From contig CANLQG010000003.1 in assembly GCA_947493195.1 (NCBI GenBank), forward strand, positions 248,001 through 312,000: 64,000 nucleotides of DNA. The letters are read 5' to 3'. Position numbers and translations under genes: made by a program. Position 1 is the first letter of the stretch. Every line of letters begins with the position of its first letter. This document shows positions 9,937-18,854 of this stretch, in pieces. The stretch is from an uncultured Sphingomonadaceae bacterium. GTDB taxonomy: Bacteria; Pseudomonadota; Alphaproteobacteria; Sphingomonadales; Sphingomonadaceae. Under the pieces are notes generated by a model. The model saw only the letters and a list, made by a program, of their open reading frames with translations. It was not told the origin of the DNA and ran no database searches.

Positions 9937-10195
9937 GATCCAAACTCCTTACACAGAGGCACAAGGGGACCATCCCCAGGTGCTTGCCAGCCCAAGTTTT
10001 GATGCATCGCCCCGTCCGGGCTGAAATGCTCTCACGACCGGGGTCGATTGAGCGAGACGGGGGACGCAGCCCGGATGTATCCGGCGGTATCCCTATGTCT
10101 TGCCTGATCCTTAGCGGATCGGGCGGGGCCAGTAGGAGCCCCGAAAAATCTCCGGCGGTTTAGGGTCCTGCCAGATGGACCGGTCGAATCGCGGC
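9937..10195 (-). other. Unusually wide rpsJ-rplC gap with no gene
   Basis: These 259 bp separate rpsJ from rplC; other members of the operon are nearly touching. No coding frame with ribosomal or other recognisable content is seen. A short inverted repeat GATCC-N5-GGATC occurs near 10105-10119 and there are several GC-rich stretches. No convincing promoter or terminator was found. It may be a structured spacer. Confidence 0.4.
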
Positions 10196-10507
10196 TCAGG
10201 CCAGCTTGATTTCGACGTTCACGCCCGCCGCGAGGTCCAGCTTCATCAGCGCGTCGACCGTCTGGGCGTTGGGCTGCACGATGTCGAGCAGCCGCTTGTA
10301 GGTGCGCACCTCGAACTGCTCGCGCGACTTCTTGTCGATGTGCGGGCCGCGGTTCACGGTGAACTTCTCGATACGCGTCGGCAACGGAATGGGACCACGA
10401 ATGAGCGCGCCGGTACGGCGTGCGGTGTCCGCAATCTCGCCAGTTGCCTGGTCGAGCACGCGGTGATCGAAGGCCTTGAGGCGAATGCGAATATTCTGTG
10501 CGTCCAT
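10196..10507 (-). CDS. rpsJ: 30S ribosomal protein S10 (also transcription factor NusE)
   Basis: S10 lies in the 30S head and, as NusE, joins NusB in antitermination complexes. The 103-aa sequence starts [20 protein letters not shown] and includes [28 protein letters not shown] split across the middle, all standard. It is the first gene of the S10 operon, about 155 nt downstream of the predicted transcription start. Confidence 0.98.
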   Translation of the reverse strand: MDAQNIRIRLKAFDHRVLDQATGEIADTARRTGALIRGPIPLPTRIEKFTVNRGPHIDKKSREQFEVRTYKRLLDIVQPNAQTVDALMKLDLAAGVNVEIKLA

Positions 10508-10578
10508 GATTTCCGTCTACCGATGCGAAAGAGCCAAGCGGACCTTGAACTTTGCCGTCTCCGGCCCGCCAAAACAAA

Positions 10579-10623
10579 AAGGCCCGCCCCGCTTGTGTCC
10601 GGTTTCCCGGAACGGGCGGCCTT
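10579..10623 (-). promoter_or_regulatory. Terminator-like leader hairpin before rpsJ (candidate attenuator)
   Basis: On the minus strand AAGGCC-GCCC (from 10623) pairs with GGGC-G-GGCCTT (ending 10579), a stem of 10 bp with one bulged G. Nested inside is a perfect TCCGG-GAAA-CCGGA hairpin with a GNRA tetraloop. The stem is followed by a U-rich run (UUUUUGUUUU, 10580-10571). It sits between the predicted promoter and rpsJ, so transcription must pass it to reach the operon. That arrangement is what an attenuator looks like; the function is inferred. Confidence 0.6.
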
Positions 10624-10638
10624 AAGTGAATTCATTGC

Positions 10639-10658
10639 GGAAGAGACGAATCTCTTCC
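10639..10658 (-). other. Short 5'-end stem-loop of the S10 leader
   Basis: GGAAGAG (10639-10645) and CTCTTCC (10652-10658) form a perfect 7-bp stem with a 6-nt loop, starting only a few bases after the predicted start of transcription. Such hairpins often protect mRNA 5' ends. It is separate from the larger hairpin further down the leader. Confidence 0.45.
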
Positions 10659-10668
10659 TGTGAGCGCG

Positions 10669-10697
10669 CATATACGGAGGAGTGAGTATCCTGACAA
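10669..10697 (-). promoter_or_regulatory. Predicted sigma70-type promoter of the S10 operon
   Basis: On the minus strand TTGTCA (10697-10692) and TATATG (10674-10669) are separated by exactly 17 bp. It lies just downstream of the tuf terminator and upstream of rpsJ, where an operon promoter is needed. Predicted transcription start is near 10662. Confidence 0.65.
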
Positions 10698-10772
10698 CCC
10701 CCGAAATGCGGCAATTTTGCCGACCCCTCCCCTTCCCGCGTCACAGCGTTCCGAAATGAAGGCGGCCTTCAT

Positions 10773-10810
10773 AAAAAAGGCCCGGCACTCGCTGACGAGT
10801 GCCGGGCCTT
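10773..10810 (-). terminator. Rho-independent terminator after tuf
   Basis: A perfect 13-bp GC-rich stem (10779-10791 with 10796-10808) with a 4-nt loop is followed on the minus strand by six U residues (10778-10773). It begins about 33 bp after the tuf stop codon and separates the str operon from the S10 operon. Confidence 0.92.
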
Positions 10811-10843
10811 TCTGTTCCGCGACGCCAGGCGGCGCCAGTGGAA

Positions 10844-12034
10844 TTACTTGGTGATCTTCGAGACGACGCCCGAGCCAACCGTACGGCCACCTTCGCGGAT
10901 AGCGAAGCGCAGGCCTTCGTCCATGGCGATCGGAGCGATGAGCTTGACGCTGATCGTCACGTTGTCACCCGGCATAACCATCTCGGTGCCTTCCGGCAGG
11001 ATCACTTCGCCCGTCACGTCGGTCGTGCGGAAGTAGAACTGCGGACGGTAGTTGGCGAAGAACGGCGTGTGACGGCCACCTTCGTCCTTCGACAGGACGT
11101 AGACTTCAGCCGAGAACTCGGTGTGCGGGTTCACGCTGCCGGGCTTTGCCAGAACCTGGCCACGCTCGACGGCTTCACGAGCCACACCGCGGATCAGGGC
11201 GCCGATGTTGTCACCAGCTTCACCACGATCGAGCAGCTTGCGGAACATTTCCACACCGGTCACGGTCGTCTTGGTGGTGTCCTTGATGCCGACGATTTCT
11301 ACTTCGTCGCCAACGTTCACAACACCGGTTTCGACACGGCCGGTCACAACCGTACCACGACCAGAGATCGAGAACACGTCTTCGATCGGCATCAGGAATG
11401 CCTGGTCGACCGGACGCTCCGGCTGCGGGATGTGTTCGTCGACAGCCTTCATCAGTTCGATGATGGAGTTCTTGCCGATTTCGTCGTCACGACCTTCGAG
11501 AGCGGCCAGAGCCGAGCCCTTGACGATCGGAATGTTGTCGCCGTCGAAGTCGTAGTCGCTCAGAAGTTCGCGAACTTCCAGCTCGACCAGCTCAAGCAGT
11601 TCTTCGTCGTCGACCTGGTCGACCTTGTTCAGGTACACGACCAGAGCGGGAACGCCGACCTGACGCGAGAGCAGGATGTGCTCGCGGGTCTGCGGCATGG
11701 GGCCGTCAGCAGCGTTCACCACCAGGATGGCGCCGTCCATCTGCGCCGCACCGGTGATCATGTTCTTCACATAGTCAGCGTGGCCCGGGCAATCGACGTG
11801 CGCGTAGTGGCGCGATTCAGTTTCGTACTCAACGTGAGCGGTCGAGATGGTGATGCCACGCTCGCGCTCTTCCGGAGCCTTGTCGATGTTTGCGAAATCG
11901 ACAGCTGCACCGCCGTAGGTTTCAGCCATCACCTTGGTGATTGCAGCCGTAAGCGTGGTCTTGCCGTGGTCAACGTGACCGATGGTGCCGACGTTGCAGT
12001 GCGGCTTGTTCCGCTGGAATTTTTCCTTCGCCAT
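10844..12034 (-). CDS. tuf: Elongation factor Tu
   Basis: EF-Tu delivers aminoacyl-tRNA to the ribosome with GTP. The G-domain motifs are intact: GHVDHGKTT (residues 19-27), DCPGHADY (about 81-88) and NKVD (about 136-139). Domains II and III follow, for a total of 396 aa. It is the last gene of the str operon, 97 bp after fusA, and is followed by a strong terminator. A second tuf copy is common in this class but not visible here. Confidence 0.98.
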   Translation of the reverse strand: MAKEKFQRNKPHCNVGTIGHVDHGKTTLTAAITKVMAETYGGAAVDFANIDKAPEERERGITISTAHVEYETESRHYAHVDCPGHADYVKNMITGAAQMDGAILVVNAADGPMPQTREHILLSRQVGVPALVVYLNKVDQVDDEELLELVELEVRELLSDYDFDGDNIPIVKGSALAALEGRDDEIGKNSIIELMKAVDEHIPQPERPVDQAFLMPIEDVFSISGRGTVVTGRVETGVVNVGDEVEIVGIKDTTKTTVTGVEMFRKLLDRGEAGDNIGALIRGVAREAVERGQVLAKPGSVNPHTEFSAEVYVLSKDEGGRHTPFFANYRPQFYFRTTDVTGEVILPEGTEMVMPGDNVTISVKLIAPIAMDEGLRFAIREGGRTVGSGVVSKITK

Positions 12035-12131
12035 TTTCTCTAAAAACCTCTGTTAGTCAAAAGTTGAATTTCATCGGGAGAGGAAGCGGCACCCGTTGAA
12101 TAAGGCGCCGCCCCTAGACGCTTGCCCCTGG

Positions 12132-14228
<2,097 letters not shown>

Positions 14229-14336
14229 GTTACAATTCCTTGGGTTGGGGGCGGAGACAGGCTCGCGCCCCATATAGTCTCTAATGTGACAGCTTGAAGG
14301 CCGGAGCATGTCGCCCCGGCCCGCAAGCGAAACGCC

Positions 14337-14807
14337 CTACCAGCGGTAGTGCGAGAAGGCGCGGTTCGCGTCCGCCATGCGGTGCGTGTCTTCGCGCTTC
14401 TTCACCGCGTTGCCGCGGTTGTTGGCAGCATCCATCAGCTCTGCCGAGAGGCGGGCGCTCATGGTGGTTTCGGCACGGCCGCGCGCAGCGGTGATCAACC
14501 AGCGGATGGCGAGAGCCTGGGCACGCTCGGGGCGAACCTCGACCGGCACCTGGTACGTGGCACCGCCAACACGGCGGCTGCGCACTTCGACCTGCGGAGC
14601 AACGTTCTGCAGCGCGGTGTGGAACAGCTCGACCGGGTTGGCCTTGGCGCGCGCCTCTACCGTGTCGAGCGCGGTGTAGACGATACCTTCGGCAACGGCC
14701 TTCTTGCCGTCCAGCATGAGGTTGTTCATGAACTTCGACAATACCTGATCACCAAACTTGGGATCGGGCAGGATTTCCCGCTTCTCGGGACGACGACGAC
14801 GTGACAT
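14337..14807 (-). CDS. rpsG: 30S ribosomal protein S7
   Basis: S7 starts assembly of the 30S head. The start is [15 protein letters not shown] (14807); the frame extends upstream without family match. The [22 protein letters not shown] block and the [21 protein letters not shown] helix are diagnostic. It has 156 aa. In E. coli S7 regulates the str operon by binding the rpsL-rpsG spacer; here that spacer contains a large hairpin (14856-14934). Confidence 0.97.
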   Translation of the reverse strand: MSRRRRPEKREILPDPKFGDQVLSKFMNNLMLDGKKAVAEGIVYTALDTVEARAKANPVELFHTALQNVAPQVEVRSRRVGGATYQVPVEVRPERAQALAIRWLITAARGRAETTMSARLSAELMDAANNRGNAVKKREDTHRMADANRAFSHYRW

Positions 14808-14855
14808 TTTACTGAACTCCTTCGGAGTAGCGGCAGCACGTCCGTGCTGCCTTGC

Positions 14856-14934
14856 GGTTCCGGCCCGCTCCCCCACCCGGCCGCCCAGATGCTACCTCGC
14901 GAAGGGTAGCCGGGTGGAGCATCGGGCCGGAACC
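14856..14934 (-). promoter_or_regulatory. Large multi-stem hairpin in the rpsL-rpsG spacer
   Basis: Three nested complementary arm pairs are visible: a perfect 12-bp outer stem (14856-14867 with 14923-14934); a middle stem, GCTCC...ACCCGG with CCGGGTGGAGC at 14910-14920, containing a 3-nt bulge; and a perfect 6-bp inner stem, GCTACC/GGTAGC (14891-14896 with 14905-14910). The position matches the E. coli S7-binding intercistronic site, so an S7 translational-control role is a reasonable hypothesis. No sequence identity to that site is claimed. Confidence 0.6.
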
Positions 14935-14954
14935 GGGCTTTCGCCGGGCCTGAC

Positions 14955-15326
14955 TTACTTCGGACGCTTGGCGCCGTACTTCGAACGGGACTGCTTGCGA
15001 TCCTTCACGCCCTGCGTGTCGAGCACGCCGCGCAGCACGTGGTAACGCACGCCGGGAAGGTCGCGCACACGGCCGCCGCGGATCAGCACCACGGAGTGTT
15101 CCTGCAGGTTATGACCTTCGCCCGGAATGTAGGCGATGATCTCGCGCTGGTTGGTCAGACGGATCTTCGCAACCTTGCGCAGTGCCGAGTTCGGCTTCTT
15201 CGGAGTCGTCGTGTAGACGCGGGTGCAAACGCCGCGCTTCTGCGGGCTGGACTGCATCGCGGCAGACTTGCTCTTCGTCTTCACGGGCTGGCGGGGCTTC
15301 CGCACAAGCTGGTTAATAGTCGGCAT
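14955..15326 (-). CDS. rpsL: 30S ribosomal protein S12, with Arg at position 88
   Basis: S12 monitors codon-anticodon pairing at the decoding centre. It starts [15 protein letters not shown], has the [16 protein letters not shown] loop with Lys43, and has the second loop [16 protein letters not shown]. In the second loop residue 88 is Arg (codon CGC, 15065-15063), where E. coli and mycobacteria have Lys. K88R is an established streptomycin-resistance change. It has 123 aa and is the first gene of the str operon. Confidence 0.98.
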   Translation of the reverse strand: MPTINQLVRKPRQPVKTKSKSAAMQSSPQKRGVCTRVYTTTPKKPNSALRKVAKIRLTNQREIIAYIPGEGHNLQEHSVVLIRGGRVRDLPGVRYHVLRGVLDTQGVKDRKQSRSKYGAKRPK

Positions 15327-15380
15327 AAATTCTCTTCACCGTTTGATGGGTTGGGGTGCTTTCCTTCCTGATCCGACCGT

Positions 15381-15462
15381 CCTGAGCCTGTCGAAGGACT
15401 GCTTTTTCTTCCGGCCTCGCGCGAGACCCGAAAAGGAAATGCAGCCCTTCGACAAGCTCAGG
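15381..15462 (-). repeat. REP-like inverted repeat in the rpsL leader
   Basis: CCTGAGCCTGTCGAAGG (15381-15397) and CCTTCGACAAGCTCAGG (15446-15462) are complementary over 17 bp with one G-T mismatch. This palindromic pair is of a type seen repeatedly in intergenic DNA of sphingomonads (from general knowledge; copy number here not tested). It can form a stem with about a 48-nt loop. Confidence 0.6.
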
Positions 15463-15540
15463 GCAGACGGTGGAGGGTTCGACCCTTCACCCGTGGATGG
15501 CACCATCGGCAGGCCGGATGGAATGTCTGAAACCCGTCAT

Positions 15541-15613
15541 CCCAGCGAAAGCTGGGATCGCCATCCACCAAGCGCGGAGCCTGTGGATAGCGGTCCCGGA
15601 TCTGGTCCGGGAC
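15541..15613. repeat. Second REP-like element (two short hairpins)
   Basis: Two perfect small palindromes lie close together: CCCAGC-GAAA-GCTGGG (15541-15556, GNRA loop) and GTCCCGGA-TCTGG-TCCGGGAC (15593-15613). Both resemble REP-type units common between genes in sphingomonads. They lie in the long non-coding stretch between rpsL and the divergent gene at 15915. Confidence 0.55.
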
Positions 15614-15691
15614 AGGCCTGAAACGCTCCACCCGGATACCTGAAGCACCGGGTTACTCTGACGGCTGCCCCGAGCGTTTCCGCTCCAATAG

Positions 15692-15717
15692 AAAAAGGCT
15701 CCACCAAACGGGGAGCC
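15692..15717 (-). terminator. Terminator-like hairpin inside the rpsL leader (candidate attenuator)
   Basis: On the minus strand GGCTCC (15717-15712) pairs with GGAGCC (15702-15697) around a short loop and is followed by five U residues (15696-15692). There is no minus-strand gene upstream of it, but a promoter-like sequence lies about 75 bp upstream. It would therefore end a short leader RNA before rpsL, 366 bp further on. Confidence 0.6.
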
Positions 15718-15790
15718 CCGGGACATGACCGGCAATGTTCAGCTCTATCTGACCGGGGACTCGCTACGAGAGCGGCCTCGGATGGGGGCG

Positions 15791-15819
15791 CAGATAGTTG
15801 GATTTGGGGTGGGGGTCAA
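15791..15819 (-). promoter_or_regulatory. Predicted promoter of the str operon
   Basis: TTGACC (15819-15814) and TATCTG (15796-15791) on the minus strand are 17 bp apart. The -35 box is strong and the -10 box is weaker. The predicted start near 15784 gives a leader of about 460 nt before rpsL. That leader contains the terminator-like hairpin and both REP-like elements. Between this promoter and 15915 nothing else is seen apart from the likely promoter of the divergent gene (TTGCTG-N17-TATAGC, -10 at 15883-15888). Confidence 0.5.
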
Positions 15820-15914
15820 GGGTGTAACCCCTTGTCAACAGAATGCTTGCTCGCCATGCTTGCTGCCGCTCTAGCACGCATTTATAGCAAGCATAGATTT
15901 AAAGGATCCCACCT

Positions 15915-16943
15915 ATGTCTGACCTCTTCGGAAATCCTAATCCCATGCCCAGTCCCCAATCAAAAGGAGGTCGGCAGCGCGCGGAAGTTCTGTCCGCCGA
16001 TGAGCGTAGCGCCATTGCATCTCGCGCTGCGCGAAAAAGATGGGAAGATGAACCGGCGGTTGTCAAAGCATCGCATGGTTCAGCAGACAGTCCGCTGATC
16101 ATCGGCGACATAGAACTGCCATGCTACGTCTTGGAAGACGGACGTCGTGTGATAATTCAGCGAAGCGTGATTACCGCACTCGACATGAAGCAAGGAACCG
16201 CAGGCCGTGGAGGGGGAGACCGTCTTGCAAAGTTCGCAGCTACCAAAGGCGTTGCGCCTTTTGTAGACGACGCTCTCCGGGAGAAACTGACCGCCCCCAT
16301 CAAGTTTCGCGCACAGGGGTCAACTGCTTACGGCTATGAAGCTACGATCCTCGCGGACCTCTGCGATGCTGTCCTTCAAGCACGAGAAGAAGGCGTTCTT
16401 CACTATCAGCAAGAGCACATCGCCAAACGTTGTGAAATCCTAGTCAGAGCGTTTGCTCGAGTAGGCATCATAGCTTTGGTCGATGAAGCGACTGGATATC
16501 AAGAGATTAGAGAGAGGAAAGCGCTCGAAGAAATTCTGAACAAATACATATCAGAAGAATTGCGAAGGTGGACTAAGACTTTCCCAGACGAATACTTTAA
16601 ACAGATTTTCCGCCTTAAGGATTGGAAGAATCCTAACGGGACGAAGCGCCCCGGCGTTTTAGGGCACTACACCAACGACCTTGTATATCAACGGCTAGCC
16701 CCTGGTATCCTGGATGAACTTCAAAAGTTGAATCCTTCGGACGGCCAAGGCCACCGCAAACGAAAGCATCACCAATACCTGAGTGAGGATCATGGCGATC
16801 CGCGACTGCGCGAACACCTCGACAAGGTAGTCGTTCTTATGCAGGCTTCGTCTTCGTGGGGACAATTCAAACTTCTTTTGGATCGCGCTCTTCCGAGAAT
16901 AAACGCAACAGGTTTGCTCCCTCTTCCTGACCCCGAAGGATAG
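15915..16943 (+). CDS. P63C domain-containing protein
   Basis: A 342-aa protein matching the P63C domain family by pattern. The N-terminal part resembles the RKRWE-type region seen in these proteins (AARKRWEDEP, 38-47). The P63C domain covers about residues 195-290, with GYQEIRERKALEEILNKY, the RRWTKTFPDEYFKQIFRL block, RPGVLGHYTNDLVYQRLAP and HHQYLSED. The biochemical role of the family is unknown to me; members occur in phages, mobile elements and accessory regions. GC content looks lower than in the flanking ribosomal genes. It converges on a 5'-nucleotidase-like gene with only 5 bp between stops. Confidence 0.8.
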   Translation: MSDLFGNPNPMPSPQSKGGRQRAEVLSADERSAIASRAARKRWEDEPAVVKASHGSADSPLIIGDIELPCYVLEDGRRVIIQRSVITALDMKQGTAGRGGGDRLAKFAATKGVAPFVDDALREKLTAPIKFRAQGSTAYGYEATILADLCDAVLQAREEGVLHYQQEHIAKRCEILVRAFARVGIIALVDEATGYQEIRERKALEEILNKYISEELRRWTKTFPDEYFKQIFRLKDWKNPNGTKRPGVLGHYTNDLVYQRLAPGILDELQKLNPSDGQGHRKRKHHQYLSEDHGDPRLREHLDKVVVLMQASSSWGQFKLLLDRALPRINATGLLPLPDPEG

Positions 16944-16948
16944 ATAGC

Positions 16949-17881
16949 TTAGGAATCCTGATTCCTGATACCAAAGGGAATATGGACACAGGGAGTATTT
17001 TCGGCAGCCGGTTCGAGATGGCCCAACTGATCATCGAAGAACATCTGCGGTTGAATCACATCAAGGAAATTCTTTTTCTCGATCCCGCCAGTGAGGAACA
17101 GTTCGTCGACTGTGATACCGAGATTCTTCATCGTATTGACCATCCGCTCATGAGCTGGCGCATTCCGAGCGGTCACAATCGACACTCTCATGATCTTGTC
17201 TGGCCTATTCGTTTTCGCTTCCCCGCTTTGCTCAAGTTTCTGGATCTTCGACAGGTTCTGAAGCAATTGCATTAGCGGCCCATCCTTCAGTGGCCTGTCC
17301 TTATTCTCTTCCTCGTAGTGATGAAACAGGGGCAAACCGCCATCGGCGAACTTACTCTCCGCCTCGTCGTCCACGAGTACGCCATCAAAGTCGAATGCCA
17401 ATCGCAGTTGCATATCAACGAGATCATCTTCTCTCGGTGGTGCAGGCAAAACGAAACCCGCAGGATGTCCTTCTGCAACCGCTGCCCGAACTTCGTCTCG
17501 GTTTGTGCTGAGGTAGAGACAAGCATTGACCGATGGCATGTATCGATACGGAGGTTCTCCCGACAGAAAAACTGCGCGCGTAATATCAAGTTCATGAGCT
17601 TTGGCAGAATTCATAATTCTTACGCCAGCTTCCGGGTCATTTCGGCTCAGTATGACCACTTCGACAGGCTTTTGGTCCGGGAAGAAAGTGTTGAGGTGCA
17701 GCAGCCGACGAATGAAAGGATAAGCGGCACCGGGCCCGGGCGGATTGTCTTTATTCGCAATTTGGAAAGCCTTGAAAGCATCTTCGCCCTCTTCTTCGTA
17801 GATGCGATGTTCCTCTGAAAGATCGAACAACGCAGTCGAAGAAATGCCTACGACGAGCTTCTCACTGATTGGATATGGCAT
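16949..17881 (-). CDS. 5'-nucleotidase family protein (HAD-like)
   Basis: The protein resembles the cytosolic 5'-nucleotidase I family (Pfam 5-nucleotidase), which removes phosphate from nucleoside monophosphates. A HAD-type motif DFDGVLVDDE lies near residues 164-173, a likely motif II/III region IVTARNAPAH near 235-244, and the acidic motif FFDDQ near 281-285. About 160 residues precede the HAD motif, as in this family. The ATG at 17881, with AGGGG seven bases upstream, is preferred over an in-frame TTG at 17887, giving 310 aa. It has lower GC and is convergent with the P63C gene, so the two may have arrived together. Confidence 0.75.
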   Translation of the reverse strand: MPYPISEKLVVGISSTALFDLSEEHRIYEEEGEDAFKAFQIANKDNPPGPGAAYPFIRRLLHLNTFFPDQKPVEVVILSRNDPEAGVRIMNSAKAHELDITRAVFLSGEPPYRYMPSVNACLYLSTNRDEVRAAVAEGHPAGFVLPAPPREDDLVDMQLRLAFDFDGVLVDDEAESKFADGGLPLFHHYEEENKDRPLKDGPLMQLLQNLSKIQKLEQSGEAKTNRPDKIMRVSIVTARNAPAHERMVNTMKNLGITVDELFLTGGIEKKNFLDVIQPQMFFDDQLGHLEPAAENTPCVHIPFGIRNQDS

Positions 17882-18197
17882 AATCAAACCCCTGCTTAAC
17901 CAGACGAAGTAGTCCTTGGGTTTTGATATTCAAGGAAATCACTTCCCTACTGCTCCTCCCCCATTCTCCACGCCAGCGCATGACCAAGAAACAATCTATT
18001 TGTTCAGCCTCAAGCGCCGGCGTTCGCGTCCGCTCACTTGGCTTTCCTCCGCTTCGCTCCGGGCGCGCGGGCAGTAGGCCTTTGGCCATCTCCGCCTTCG
18101 GCTCCGATTCCGCGCTTGCGGCGCGCTGACGCGCCCCGGGCATCGCCAGCCAGAAACCTCTTTCCTACGCTGCGGGTAAGTTGCTCCACCGTGGACC
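17882..18197. other. Gene-free stretch between the nucleotidase and the HTH gene
   Basis: About 315 bp without a supportable gene. It contains GC-rich low-complexity sequence, and a short minus-strand frame overlaps the nucleotidase start, but that frame has no recognisable domain and poor initiation context. No terminator, tRNA or repeat unit stands out. It may be the scarred edge of the 15.9-17.9 kb islet. Confidence 0.4.
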
Positions 18198-18854
18198 ATG
18201 ACCACGAATCTCCCCCACCGCCCCCGCGCCACCCCCTCGCAAGCCACCTCCTACGTCACCGCCCCGCCCTCGCCGGTCGAGGAAGCCGATCCGCTGCTCG
18301 ATTTCGCGCCGGTGCCGCACGCGGCTCCGCGGAAAAATTCCATCACGCCCGATCGCCAGCGCAGGTTCATCGCCCACCTTGCCGCCACCGGCATCGTCAA
18401 GCAGGCCGCGCTCCACATCGGGGCCAGCTTGGAGGCGCTTTACAAGCTTCGCCAGCGGCCCGGTGCGGACGAATTCCGGCGGGCGTGGGACATGGCGGTG
18501 GATCGCGGCGTCAGTCGGCTGGAGGACTGCGCGCTCGCCCGCGCGATAGAGGGGGAGGAGCGCATGGTCGTCTCCGGCGGGCAGGTGCTGGGCACCGAGC
18601 GGCGGCATAACGAGGCGCTGGTGATGTTCTTCCTGCGCCAGCGCCGGGCGGATCGCTATGGCAACCAGGTGGTGCCCGGCAGCCCGCTTTACGAGACGAT
18701 CAAGGCGCAGGTGCTGGCCGAATACCACGCCAGCCGCCCCAGCAAGTCAGAGGTGCTCGCCCGCCTCAACGCCAAGCTCGACAGGATGCGCGAACGCCGC
18801 GCGGCGGCGGAGGCGCTGTTTGCGGGGGACGGGGCGGAAGGTGAGGCAGGCTAG
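18198..18854 (+). CDS. Hypothetical protein with terminase-small-subunit-like HTH
   Basis: A 218-aa protein. A Pro/Ala-rich N-terminus (1-45) is followed by a helix-turn-helix-like stretch at about residues 55-90 (FIAHLAATGIVKQAALHIG, then LYKLRQRPGADEFRRAWD). This recalls the DNA-binding region of phage terminase small subunits. The C-terminal third is a charged helix (LARLNAKLDRMRERRAAAE). No other phage gene is nearby. Its end overlaps the tadG-like stop by 4 bp in convergent orientation. Function is unknown; a chromosomal DNA-binding role is possible. Confidence 0.65.
   Translation: MTTNLPHRPRATPSQATSYVTAPPSPVEEADPLLDFAPVPHAAPRKNSITPDRQRRFIAHLAATGIVKQAALHIGASLEALYKLRQRPGADEFRRAWDMAVDRGVSRLEDCALARAIEGEERMVVSGGQVLGTERRHNEALVMFFLRQRRADRYGNQVVPGSPLYETIKAQVLAEYHASRPSKSEVLARLNAKLDRMRERRAAAEALFAGDGAEGEAG

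Noticed and set aside
17862..18143. 93-codon minus-strand frame between the nucleotidase and the HTH gene
   Set aside because: Overlaps the nucleotidase start, has poor initiation context and a low-complexity translation without a family.
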